Source of the DNA: Trichoplusia ni
Lineage: Eukaryota; Arthropoda; Insecta; Lepidoptera; Noctuidae
Length of the DNA: 64,000 nucleotides
Assembly (NCBI RefSeq): GCF_003590095.1
Contig: NC_039480.1
Coordinates: forward strand, 16,407,328-16,471,327
Reading direction: 5' to 3'
The notes under the pieces were generated by a model. The model was not told the origin of the DNA and did no database searches. It saw only the letters and a list, made by a program, of their open reading frames with translations. The stretch's first letter is position 1, and the number at the start of each line of letters is the position of its first letter. Positions 25,463-37,718 of the stretch are shown one piece after another. The position numbers were made by a program, and so were the translations under genes.

Positions 25463-26839
25463 TTATATAATTAAACTTAAATAATAAAGAAAGTAGGTAC
25501 AACAATTCCACACAAATGCGAAAACAAAAACAATCTTATATATTAATTTTTTTATAAATATATTATATAGCTATGAGGAAATAAGACTTGTTGAGACGAA
25601 AAGTATTAAAATTAATTTAGCTCAGTCAAACAACTTCCTTGTCTCGACTTAGTTGAGCTTCCGTGACGATAACGTCGCTTATATCAACCTAAATAGATAT
25701 AACATTGAATAATATAAATTATAAAAAGTAGGTAGAATATTCAGCTAATTATCTGTAAAAAAATGCCCGTAGTTTTCTGTAATATTTAATCACGTCAGAT
25801 GACCAAAAAATACATACCGAGTTATATACACAATTTTTCATTACTTTCCATATGTGAATTCGGCTGTTGTAACAAGATTCAGTCGTGTCAACAGGAGAGC
25901 ACAATACTCCCAATCACAAATCATTCAATCGTCGAAGCCACCACGTTAATTACAGCGACGGTAAGTCTAGGTACGAAGCAGACCTACACAATTAAAGTTG
26001 CTGACGCAGGCGCGCCTAACGAGGCCTTTCTTGACGAGCCTCGCCACAACCCTGCATCCACAAAGACTACGTTACAATAAATCTCTCTGGCATTACCATC
26101 TGAAGGAAACGGATCTCTTCCGAAAATCAGACAAACATTTTATTCCGCCTCGTACTTTATAAAGCTAATGTTCCCTAAGTATTGCTCGCCAAGCCTCAAC
26201 CTAAATTGAAAAGTTGTTACGATATTTGCATAAATCTTTTTGGGATTCACTGAATTTTGTTAACCTTACATAACCTCTACTTCTGTTTAAGTTTTCGTCA
26301 GGCTTAGTTCGCTATATACAACTTAAGGAATAATAAAAATGAGCTTACCTTGTAAGCTAGGCCAGGGAATGAGATATAAATCCAAATAATCCAGTTGGAG
26401 ATCAGACGACGAGATTTTACAGCCTTTCCCACTAAAGCCTTGTGACTTGTACTTATTTCATAACTTTGATGTCACGAAAAGGTCCTCTCTAAAATATTAA
26501 AGATTAATAAGAAACCATATTAAACAAATACGATAGTACCTACACTACCTACATATTGATGAGGATATTTTGAATGACTCAACGGCTAAAATTATGCGAC
26601 TATAATTTAATTCAATTTATTCAAAGCTTGGACTACGAGGAAATTGCAATTATTTCCTGGGATTTTACACATCTAAGTTGTTAGGTGAATTACAACAGGT
26701 AGTTACGTAAGTAATAAAAAATACAATTGTTCCTTTTAATGTTTTTATAATTTATAGGTTATGACGAGATCTCGATCTTTTAATTTGTTTCCTCTATGGG
26801 GTCACCGTTTTGTGTTCCTTATTTAAAATGCAAACGACT
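25463..26839. other. Gene-free AT-rich stretch
   Basis: No gene or repeat recognised. The frame at 25799-26080 has no similarity I know. Confidence 0.5.
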
Positions 26840-27023
26840 GCGCGGATTGCTGGGCGTTTCAGGTCACCACGCCAAACCCACTGTGCGGGACGTGTCGAGG
26901 GTTCAATCCCCGTGTAGGACAAGCGTTTGTATGTTCCAAGAATTTTAGTCCTGATTCTGGTCTTCTAAATTAAGGTGATTTGAATCTTTGTAAAATACCT
27001 CACGACACAAGGATTAATTTCCT
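26840..27023 (+). mobile_element. tRNA-derived SINE copy, plus orientation
   Basis: The head includes AGGTCACCACGCCAAACCCA, then GGACGTGTCGAGGGTTCAAT with a recognisable pol III box B (GGTTCAATCCC), then CGTGTAGGACAAGCGTTTGT and a 3' part ending near CACGACACAAGGATTAA. It is diverged but the full block order is kept. It is opposite in orientation to the other three copies. Confidence 0.85.
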
Positions 27024-28320
27024 TTTTGTAGGCACCATTAAAAATATCATTTACAATAGAAGAATATTGTACTTGGTTACTATTTGTCCTGGTTTTGGTA
27101 TGAAAATGAGTTTCGTATCTACCACCTTTGTAACTAACTAAATACACTAACACCTCTACCCATTCGGGGAACATAAAATATAGACAATATGGACAAACCC
27201 AAACATAATAACATCCGTTTGCGGTATCCTGCCCACAAAACCCATTTATTAAGTACGAAACTTTATTATTCAATAACAAGAAAACGGCACGAGGATTATG
27301 GCTCAGCGGAACCAGAGTCAGGACGACCCGGAACCGAAAAAAAACATGGGGTATAAGCTAAATGGACATATATTTTGACCTTTTTACGAAGCCCTGCTTA
27401 ATTTTCTTCTTGATCGCTTTTCTGACCTGACGTTAAAATAGAGATGTGCTATGTTATAACGGTGTTTTTGTGGGTAAGTACGATTACGACATAGTCGATT
27501 TTCTTATAGTTCAAAAAACAAATGTAGTTCAGATGTTTAATTACATAATTGATTTACCTTACTGTCAAACTTACTTTATTACGATATCTACATTTTACTT
27601 ATATCACATAAAATATGTATCTATTATAAAATTATGTTATATTCAATGAAATATTAACACAGTCATACGAAAGGAATTTAGAAATCCCCAATGAATTACT
27701 GATTTATGAGAAATGTATCTACCCACTCACGAAACTGCCCCAATCATTTGTAGGATTCCGGAATTTGTCATATTGTCAAATACCTCTCAATATTAGCCGA
27801 CGCGTCTATCTAAATATCCTTGTCGGACATCTGCAGGTATGTAGCCACAGTACTGAATACCTTTCCTAATGCCCAATATCTCAGCCATTGTTGATATGGA
27901 TAAAATAATATATTTCGCTACTACATATATAGGCAAGTATTATAAATACCGACATTTTTAACATTCGTATTTTTGTATTACGGTAAGCATTCAACTCAGA
28001 ACTGAGTAATTTACGACCATAAACTAACTTCGTTTGTTTTATTTATTGTTCGTTTGTAAAGATTAATTTGATGTTATTTTTCCACTAGCAAAATGTAAAA
28101 AAGAAAGCCAACCTTTCTGTAGGTATTTGTATTTTATACAAACTCCCAACTGTGACCGCAATTAACTCTCGGCGGTGCGTAAACAACGTAAGGACACGGT
28201 TAATCGGCGATTAGTCGCTAACCGGTGTAGTGTGGTCAGAACCTTAGTTCTTAAATCGGATTTGGGTATACGAGGCCGGCGTTTTAATGTCAAGGGTCGT
28301 CCATATTTTTCGAATCCAGT
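27024..28320. other. Gene-free AT-rich stretch
   Basis: No gene recognised. The 104-codon minus-strand frame at 26965-27279 overlaps the SINE and has no known similarity. A GC-richer patch begins at about 28150. Confidence 0.5.
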
Positions 28321-28362
28321 AAAGATGTCATAAAGTTTCCCTTCAGAGGTAGATAAGAAAGT
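28321..28362. promoter_or_regulatory. Non-coding block B, paired with 12681-12722
   Basis: AAAGATGTCATAAAGTTTCC, then CAGAGGTAGATAAGAAAGTT. It closely resembles block A, with the GATA-type AGATAAG site conserved, and is followed about 40 nt later by TATCCATCACAGGTAATT, matching the second shared motif of block A. It lies 1.7 kb from the first recognised gene. Confidence 0.4.
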
Positions 28363-30013
28363 TAGATGGCGTGACCCTTAAGGGCGCATCTAACTCTCAC
28401 TATCCATCACAGGTAATTGCAGCACTTCCTTCAGTGTTCACAAGAAGCATAAATGGGACGACCTGCACGTGACCAGCCTTATCTAGCTATTTATTACGTC
28501 CACGTTTTCTCTTAAGGATATCGCGTACGCTTAGCAATCGTGTTGCGTACCACGAACGTGTGCGTTAAAGTGCAAAAGGTGTTTTAATAGAGGACACAAT
28601 TAGAAGATCACTTTGTTATTAATATCATTAAAATAATCGTATCGGATCTTCCTCAAATTTAAATGTTAAACGGATTATAACAGACTCCACTTCTGAAAAA
28701 AATCTTAGATCAACTTAAGTCCAAAGTTAATTTTTGTTCAGCTTAATAGAGACTGCCTTTTCTACAACGATTTTACTACCTTGAGTATCATCACAGTAGG
28801 TATTTCATACATACATCAATAAGGTGAGATTGACCATCAGAATTGAAAGTGGTTACAGTCAGCAACTGAAATTGGCAAAATAGAGACCGATTTACAAAGT
28901 GTTAAATATATTTTTGCGGTACTACGTGTAAAGTCTATTTTGCTAGCTCAACTTTTTTAAATTAATTTAAATTGGCGTTAGTCGGATTCAATATTAATTA
29001 TTTGTTTGCGGTTTACGATCCTACCGCACTCCTTAATCATAAGGTAACGCATCGGCTGGGTCGCGAGCCGAACTGGTCAGATTCTTCGCTAATAAATAAA
29101 TAATCATTTAATAGACGTAAACACTGGTTTTGAAAATGTGGTTGACTTGACCAAGTTCTTTTGCAGGCTGCACCAAAAAAAAATCAGATCAGATGATCAT
29201 ACATCTATGGGCCAACCCTGGCGAACCCAGCTTGACCTCTATTATCTAACAAACCCTGTATGGTCCACCATGTGTAGGGTTTCGTCACATTTGATCTGAT
29301 GTTTGTTGTGGACAGCAATAACAGACCAAATATCAGTGTTTCATCTATAGGTACCCCATGCACCCACGCAGGTTTACGTATCGACTAGCAAGAAAACAAT
29401 TGCTTAATTGGCACTAAATGTCGGCTCTTTGCGGTTATTACTCTGCTGTCGAATAATAATGTTGGAAATTAATGAAACCATAATAAGTTATTAGAGGCAT
29501 CACACAGGAGCTTTTAAGATCAAATCTTACTACTAACGCCATCTATGAGAGTTTCTTTGCAACAATATAGTACTGAATGATGCCTCTAAACCAGAATACC
29601 CGTTCGAAAAGATGATTAATATCTTGTACCTAATATGTAATTCATTTAATGTTCTCTGGCCTCAATCTTTCATACTTTGGGTAAATATTTGATACATAAT
29701 AATATAGGCAAATAGAAGAAATACAAGTATTTAGGTACCTTCACTTACAGAAAAATTGTAACATGCATTTATAACTATAAGGATTGCACCATCATTGAAC
29801 AAGCTAACTGTAGGTTTTCTTACAACTTTAATCATATAGTGTTAATAAAGTTTCTCCAATGACTGCCTAACATTCAGGATTTAGAATAACAGACATAAAT
29901 TTGCTTACTTATGCATTGATTTAATAAAATAACATCAAAACTAAATTAACTAATAAATACATTTACAGCTTAAGTTTAATAAATGTACAAATAAATGAAA
30001 GATTAACAATAAA
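28363..30013. other. Gene-free stretch before the COX14-like gene
   Basis: No gene recognised. The right part (about 29900-30013) is probably the 3' UTR of the minus-strand gene that ends at 30014. Confidence 0.5.
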
Positions 30014-30708
30014 TTAGGCTAATCCTTCAGAGGATCCCTCAGCAAGGAGTTCTTTCTCTGCGGCTTCTTTAGCTGCCTGTACTTGAGGTCGGACATATTT
30101 AAAATACTTATAAAAATGGTCGCCTAACAACAGAGACCCATAAAGAGTTAGTCCAACACACACCAACACACCACCTCTATGTAGTTTGTCATACAGCAAG
30201 TTGCGAGCTTGTTTCTTCATTTTTCTGTAACAGCAATAAAATTGTAATTATGTAGTACTTAGTATTAAATATGATGCTGTTACCTATGCCTACTCAATCT
30301 GTAGGTAACGCCACTATGAGATCTATACAGTACAATACTTTATGTTATGTTTTAATTTGTTGTTATTTTATGTAATGTTTTTGCAGTACTATAAAAGCCT
30401 GCATTAGATATAGAATAGCCCGGATAAAATGTTGATAACAGAGTAAAATAAATTACTAAGTATGGTATTAAATAAGGACAGGATAATAAAATATATCAAT
30501 ACCTAAATAGTACAAGGAATCCTTTTTCTTTTAAAATCGCCAAGCCAATTCTTTCAATTTCACTTTTGCAGGTTATGTTAATGTTGACAACTTTGACATT
30601 TGAATTCGGCAAGTCTAGTGTTTGATCAGTTTGATGCCTGCTTACTAAAATCACTTTTAGTGTACTTGCAAACCAGATTTCATGCGACGTGTTTAAACAG
30701 AAAGACAT
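30014..30708 (-). CDS. COX14: COX14-like small mitochondrial inner-membrane protein (possible extended form)
   Basis: The 68-residue frame at 30014-30220 has basic residues at the start, one membrane segment at about residues 16-33, then a YKYFKYVRPQ stretch and an Ala/Lys/Glu-rich tail. The pattern TLYGSLLLGDHFYKYFKYVR...QAAKEAAEKE resembles COX14, a single-pass inner-membrane factor that holds newly made COX1 during cytochrome c oxidase assembly. Length (57 in human) and topology also fit. A CAG acceptor ends at 30225, four bases before the ATG. An upstream exon with a GT donor at 30502 joins it. Joined as 30708-30503 plus 30224-30014, the frame stays open and gives 138 residues. Either the 5' exon is coding, or it is a 5' UTR that happens to be open and in frame. 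The short form fits the family better. The gene is divergent from GatC. The COX14 assignment is moderate. Confidence 0.55.
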
Positions 30709-31033
30709 TTTACTGTATTTTTTGGCTTTATTGACACATTTCCAGATGTTGTTTTATATATTTTGGTTTTATTTAACAACTATCCTATTTTCAATTTCTT
30801 TTTTAATCATCTAACGAATTGTCAACGTGCATTCTGACACTGACGTACAGAGATTTGAAATAGTTTTCCATATTCTTTCGGTCAAATTAGGTCTCTCCAA
30901 AAAAATATCATCAGCAAAATAACTACAACGTGTTTACGCGACTATTATTTTCAACTAAACCTACTCATGTCATGTCGTAACCAAAGTTGTAGTTATTTGT
31001 TTTTTATAAAAACATTCAAAAACCAAAATAAGT
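30709..31033. promoter_or_regulatory. Divergent promoter between COX14-like gene and GatC-PolG2
   Basis: The 325 bp between the outermost candidate start codons of two divergent mitochondrial-protein genes must hold both promoters. No TATA box stands out, as is usual for housekeeping genes. Part of it is 5' UTR. Confidence 0.6.
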
Positions 31034-31784
31034 ATGATATTTTTCAATTTGATCAAAAGAACACCCAGAACCTTGAGCTTAATCAAAACTTCATGTAGAA
31101 ACCTAAATTCGAAAATCCCTACATCGCCTACCCCGTCATTGGCGATTAACCTCCTAGATCCAGTAAAAATAGACCGGCATACCGTCCTGCTTCTAGAAAG
31201 ACTTTCTTTAGTAAGTTACAACACCGAACAAGGAATTAAGATTTTGGAAGATACCATTGCATTTGCTGATCAAGTTCTCCACATCAACACCGACGATGTC
31301 GAACCTTTGTACTCAGTTTTAGAAGAGGAGTAAGTAAATCTTATGTCTTATGCTGGTTAAATCATACATTTTCTCACATAACTGCCATTTAAAAAAAAAA
31401 TGGTCTAAATGTATGTGTTTATGTACATATCTATTTGGTAGGCTCTCGTTTTCTGCACTTAGGCTCCAAATTGGCCAATTTTGTGCATTGTGAAAATGCA
31501 CATATTATAATTTCTGTAAAATTCAGCAGTATTTGGCGTGGGGCCTTAGCTCCAATACATCCTGTTGTGGAGTCAATCATGAAATTAATAATGGGCTAAA
31601 TGTTTATTTCAGAAATTTATTCCTAAGACAAGATCAGATAACTCAAGGCAACTGTCAAAAAGACATTCTCCGAAATGCAGCAATGCAAGAAGATGACTAC
31701 TTTGTAGCACCAATAGGCAACATACCATTACATGAAATAGACGTTGATTACCTAGCACCCAGAGCCAAGCAACATGAAAACTAA
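31034..31784 (+). CDS. GatC: Glutamyl-tRNA(Gln) amidotransferase subunit C, mitochondrial
   Basis: Exons 31034-31329 and 31613-31784 (GTAAGT donor, TTTCAG acceptor) give 155 residues. GatC is the small subunit of the GatCAB complex, which converts Glu-tRNA(Gln) to Gln-tRNA(Gln) in mitochondria, where it links GatA and GatB. The N-terminal 30 or so residues are basic and Ser/Thr-rich, without acidic residues, as in a mitochondrial presequence. The family core follows: a helical HTVLLLERLSLV region at about 55-67, an ADQVLHIN segment at about 82-89, LEEENLFLR across the splice junction, and the FVAPIGNIPL C-terminal motif. The start is the first ATG after the divergent promoter. The stop codon overlaps the start of PolG2 by 11 nt in another frame, so both proteins probably come from one mRNA. 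Confidence 0.93.
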
Positions 31785-34530
31785 TATCTACAAAGTATTT
31801 AATATGGAACAGTTCTTTAGAGTCATGCAGATAAATGAACAAGGTGTAAGATTTACATTGAAGGAACCCAGTCAGATATTAATGAAGAATATTCATGAAA
31901 ATTGGCTACAGTACATTTATGCTAGGACACATAAACAAATGCCCATCTATGTTAGCAAATACATGAATACAAAAGAACAACCACCGTCAGTCTTTGGTAC
32001 GATAAAACAGGATGTACAGGTGTACAATGCACATAGAGCCCTGGAGCTAAATTTTGATGGCACAGCTCCAGCCCTTAGGTCAGAACTGAAGTTAGATTTA
32101 ATGGTACCCCAACAACTTGCTATGCAATACTTCGTCCAATGGCAGAGATATAGAAAATACTGGTGGAGTTCTGTGAGTATTTTAATTCAACTAAACCTTG
32201 CATGCTTCTGCATTGTCACTCCAACAAACCATAATTTATGCTATGTTTCTTAAAAATTAAGTGGATTAATTAAGATTGATAGAAAAAATTTCAAACAATC
32301 TCAAAAATTCATCACTTTTTTACTTAACACTGTAGTAATTATTGGCACTGTCATCATTTTTATTACAAAAACTGTCAATAGCCATTAAAGTGTTGAAAAA
32401 AATCTTGTTAGTACCAGATTATTTGTCATGTTCTCTACAAAAGTGTAAATGTTTATTTTCCTTACAGATATCAATGACACCCAACCTGTTTACTGTAAGT
32501 GATTACGAATTTAAAGATACAACTGCCAATGTCGAGATTGTGGCTCAGTTCTTGTTTGGTGCCCAACCAGTGGAAAGTATTACTGTTCAGCCGGAAGATA
32601 ATGTAAGGAATCTGAATGCATCCCTACCATCACCACCATTATCATTTTAAATAATAGGGAACATTAGTGAAAGCTCTGCTCAGATGGCGCCACTAGCGCT
32701 TGAGTCAACATAACAATGTCTTTTTTTATTTGTATAGTTACAATGTGAATGTGTAAAGTAATTGAATATTAACTAATAAAATTTGACAAATATACTTAAC
32801 TATACTCATTTTTATTGTGGTTTGTTAGAAGTGATCATTAATACATTAGCCTGTATAATTAATATCTAAGTATCATAATGAGTAAAGTAAAAGCCAATTC
32901 TTTGTATTGTTATGATATTTTGTGTCTTTATAATGAGAAATTTAATTGCTGACCTCTTTCTTGGAAGTATGTAAGACCTGACTTAACAGAAAAATTTGCA
33001 TCTTTTATTCATTTTTATTCAGTGACAACTCTTGTTTGATACAAAGATGTTTCTTTTTTAAACTCTTTTTTTTGCGAAATTTGTATAGAGGCTAAATTCA
33101 ATTTTCATCTTGGCTGAATAGAGTTGTTATAATATTTCCTTATTTATTTTCAGAATAATGTGTCCCATTTAAGTTGTGTTATGACTTTAGAAGATGCATT
33201 AATAATTCTATTACTCGATGGGGTAACTAGTAACACTAAGGAAGAATATTTGAGGCTGCACAGAAAAATAGCCCCATTCAAGATTTCCTTTGCACTGGAG
33301 ATAGATGGTATAAAACTGTTTGAACAATTTATTAGGCTAATTATTAAAGTCCGGAATGTTTGATGCAGTAGAGAAGAAATTAAAGTTTCTTATATAATCA
33401 TTTCTAGAAAGATATGTGTAAGCAGGACTTGTTAACGTGGAAGCAGGAGCAGGACTCTGCGCATTAAGCCCGGTGTTTTCTCGTCGTATTGCTTGTCTTG
33501 CTCAACTCCTCAAAGTAATATTATTATGGTTGTACACGTGGCAAAACGGCATCTCTTTCCCGCACCCAAAATAATAACCCCAAATCACAGGCACTGAAAA
33601 TTGATCATATAATTGGTGTATCGCCAAAAATATTTTTAAATATTTTGTTTTAGATGACACCACCGAAAGAATCACTCTACAGAAGTTAGCCACTCTTCTT
33701 AACCACAAACTCAGATCGAAGAGGATAACAACATGGCTACCTACCTTTACGTTACCATTCGACTTACAGGTAAACAAAGTATTTATTTTTATAGTACCTA
33801 TAGGTGTACCCAACTATATTTTATAGCAAGTAAAACATTTGAATGTGGCAATAAAATACGTGAGGATACTAACGATTCCGACTAACACGAAATCAGATTA
33901 AGAATTTACAAAAAACATTTACAAAACAAAAAAGGTAAATTTAATACATGAGAGCCTGTTGCCAGGTCTTCTAGTATTCATATTGCTCTATGAAAGACAG
34001 TCTGCGCCGTGCAGAGTAATGCTTTCACAACTACAAAATACTTTGTTACGGTACAGATTAGATTAATAAATAATAACATAATAAGGTAAAAAGTATGCTG
34101 ATGTATAGAACTTATAGAATAAGATGACCTTATAGAACCTTGCTTCTACTATGCATAGTTGATAAACTAATTAGACGTTAAAAATTAATTAGATAAAAAA
34201 CAAATCGTGTGCTATAACTGCTGTAATCTGAAATGTGTATAATTTAACGTAATGAAAAGTGGTTACTGTTCCAGTGCATTTAAAACATATAAAACCTTAT
34301 CTAAGATTACAGTTTGTTAATACTATAGGTATTTATAGAAATCTAATAAGTATTGTGTTTGTTAAAACATAATAATATACACACATCAACGTTCTTGCGA
34401 TAGTAATAATAAAAAGCGACTATATCAACTTTTGGAAAGAAGTTGTTTTGGTTACAAACAAACCCCATAATTGTGAGCATATACCAATCACCTGCTAGTG
34501 CTAATATGTTGTTTAACTCCCCCCCGCCCT

Positions 34531-34568
<38 letters not shown>

Positions 34569-35540
34569 AGGAATCTCTTTATAGAACGAAACTTCAAATC
34601 TCACACAAACTAACAATACTATGTAGTTAGTCATTCCAGTTAACCTTGTATAATTAAACTCGTTTTTCCTTGTTTACAGATGAAAGAAAATCTTCATATG
34701 GGTGTCGCTTACACAGCAGTCCTTACTGAAACCACCCTCAAACATGGCCTCTTCAGATTAGTGAACAGTAGCACTATGTTGGGGGTACTTATAAAATTTA
34801 TTTTCAACAATATTTCCCTTCTTAGTCCTGAATACTAGAACTTTTTACTAGTAAATATCCACATGGCACTACTTAGTACTAAAAGCAACAATCATACAAA
34901 TCCTCCACCGCGTATCAAGAGACCAATTTCTGGCTACATATTCGTCTCTTTTCTCCCACCACAGCTAGTTAACAGAATTGTTTTAAAATATTAAACTATT
35001 AGGCGTCTATGGGCTGTATGGTCGTTGTTTAAAAGTAGAAGACAACATGCAACGAAATGTGAAATCAAATCCATTTAGCATATTAGTATTCAGCCATTCT
35101 ATTTATTAATGCTTTTGACAGTAATTATTGTAAAATTGCGTTAACTAAAGTATCTAGACTTGTTTTCTATACTACTTACTTATCTTATGCCATAAAGTAA
35201 GTGCCTTAATGTGCGGTATTATGTAAGGTCAAGTCAAAGTCGTGAAGACGGTAAAACAGGGTACTGGTGGTTAGAATCGGTTATAAGACGAAAACCTGTC
35301 ATAGTCGGAAAAGACGCGAAAGAAAAGTCATCTTCATCCCAGGGTTTATGCTGATGCTGATTGTTTAGTCATTCTGTTTAAATCTAGAACCTAGTTTGCC
35401 CTACCATATTTTTTTTTTAAACTTCAAATGTAGTAATTGATTCATAACTTCTTGATATAAAACCTTTTTCTTTTTTTTTTCAGGAACATGTACACTTAGC
35501 CGATTTCCATAAATATGCATCAGTGATATTTGAAAATTAA
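31774..35540 (+). CDS. PolG2: DNA polymerase gamma accessory subunit (mitochondrial)
   Basis: Six exons close in frame: 31774-32172, 32468-32602, 33154-33307, 33654-33769, 34680-34784, 35484-35540, giving 321 residues. PolG2 is the processivity factor of mitochondrial DNA polymerase gamma and derives from a class II aminoacyl-tRNA synthetase fold. The C-terminal half is an anticodon-binding-like domain: LHRKIAPFKISFALE (exon 3), then LQKLATLLNHKLRSK (exon 4), then GVAYTAVLTETTLKHGLFRL (exon 5), aligning with the vertebrate 'LAPIKV' and 'VLVTETTLENG' blocks. It is shorter than human PolG2, consistent with insect forms that lack the dimerisation insert. The first ATG lies inside the GatC coding end. 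An alternative in-frame ATG at 31804 lies 20 nt after the GatC stop and would suit reinitiation. AATAAA occurs at 35539 and 35559. Confidence 0.9.
34535..34564. repeat. (CA)15 microsatellite
   Basis: Fifteen uninterrupted CA dinucleotides within PolG2 intron 4, preceded by a C-rich CGCG stretch. Confidence 0.97.
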
Positions 35541-37718
35541 TAAAAAATGTAGTAACTAAATAAATATAGTAAAGAAATATTTGTCTAAATTATTTACCGC
35601 CTCGTGATGTAAAAACGGAAGTTGCGTTTTATGTAATGTTCCAATTAGATAGCTGTTAAATTATCAGGGTCGGTTAAAAGTTATTTACTTGATAAAACGT
35701 TTTTAATAATATTATTCCAATTTTCTGAATGTTATGAAAAGCGTACGGCAACTTGTTTGTTGCCAACTGTTGCAATATTTACCGACCTTTGTGGAACGCA
35801 ATGAACTATTGCATAACCTTTGAATCGCGTTTAGGTATTGGCATCTATAACTAGTTCAAATAAAGCTGTTTATTATTTACAGTTGTTGCACTATCACTAG
35901 CAATAACAATTTCAAAAACGAATATTATTCACTTCCAAATTTAATTTATTCAGAAATTCTTATTAGCAAGACAATTACAATAAGATCTTAAGACTAAACT
36001 GTATAAAACATAATGTTTGATCTACATGAATGGAAAACAATACCAAAACCTGATTGCAATTTCGATTCGTGGAAAAAAATGACTAAACATATTTATTATC
36101 AGTAAATTAAATTATGGTTGGTTTTTATCTAACCAAAATCACCCGAGGCGATATGAATTCATGAAAAAAGAAATTGGAAAAACGTAAAGCTAGTTTACAG
36201 ATTAATTATACAATTATTTCTAGGCATACTAGGTAGTAAAATATTCTATTCGGAACTTTCAATAAAATGCAGGTCGACCATCGTTCTTACGATTTTGATT
36301 GAGTGTCTAATGACATTAAAGTAAAAGAAATGAAGGAGAAGAAGCAATGATATATTAACGGACTATATGGCAGCCACCATCCTCATTACCTCTGCCCATG
36401 AATCCAAACAGCGAAAAGAATAAACAAAATTTTACACTTAAATACATATTTATTAATAAGTTGTGTGACAATGTATGGAAGGAGTGTTAAATACAAATGG
36501 AATAATTGACATCCCATACATTGATAGACCTTGCAGAGGTTTGGCCATTTGCACACAAGTCAATGTAATACTAATATTGGTCTAAGTTTACTCATAGAAG
36601 AATTCAAAAAACCAGATAGGTACCTCAGACAACTGTAAAAAAATACCACATGCAAAAGGAATATAAAGATCATACATCATAAGTACATACATATCTAATG
36701 CATTATTAGTTAAGCATTGTCCAATTCATTCGTTGCCAACTTCTTCAAATGTAAAACAGAAATCACATGACAAGATCCGAAATTATATTTTCTTGGCAAT
36801 ATTTATTAGTTATTTAACTAATTGCGTCACAGTAGGTGGCTATTAAAATAAAATTGCACTGAAAATATTGTCAATAACTATGCAAGTTTTAAAGATAATT
36901 AAATTAAGTACAGTCACGAACAATAAGAAGTGGTTTTGCCCTATAACTGACTTTTTCTTAACATTGGTATATGCTATCAGTTTACTAGAATCAAAATAGT
37001 TTTATGCAAAAAAAAAAAATAGACTTTAAATACCTTCTAATTGATGAGAAACTCAATTTTAAAGCAATTAGTGTAATAATAATGAGAGTAAGAGCCTCTA
37101 GTCATGTTATATAAATAGTAACTATGCAATATAAATTCCTTAAATTTTTAATGTCAAAGACCAGCACTAATCATTGCAGTGACCAATAAATTCATTCATT
37201 TTATTCGTTTAATTAATTCATTCGTTTCAAGACCAAATGAATGAATACTAAGGTCTTCACTACACCCACCTCAATAATATGAAGTAATGAAAGTCAAAGT
37301 TCTATTATTCTTTATAAAATATTGTATTAATTTATAATAACCTTATGGTTTTAAATAAATAGGTACAAAATGTTCTATGAATCCAACTTGAATATTACAA
37401 AGAATGAATAAGTAAAACATGTAGTCATATAAAATGTTCCATAATTATGTACATTAGCCAATATCTTTGTGATGGTAACAGAACTTAGTATATAAGATTA
37501 GGGTTTTAACACAAGAGACCATTTATTATTGCTTGTGGCTGTACATGTTAATGAGGATACACAATCACACTTAATTGCCATGAATAAATCAACATTTTCA
37601 CAACAGTACAAATACAGACAATGTTTGTACATCTAGATCTTAGGTAATTTATTGGCTCACACAAATATATTCACAGACATTACTGTCATATTGATTTATT
37701 GCAATCTCCCCTGCTTCA
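35541..37718. other. Convergent 3' region between PolG2 and the KDEL receptor
   Basis: No gene recognised. The two genes end toward each other here. On the minus strand the first good AATAAA downstream of the KDEL receptor stop is near 36450 (plus-strand TTTATT), implying a 3' UTR of about 1.2 kb for that gene. The rest is AT-rich without structure I can name. Confidence 0.55.

Noticed and set aside
25799..26080. 93-codon frame with a Thr-rich start
   Set aside because: No similarity, no promoter or splice context. Likely chance.
26880..26935. Possible functional tRNA gene
   Set aside because: Box B is present, but the acceptor stem does not close and the flanks match the SINE consensus seen in other copies.
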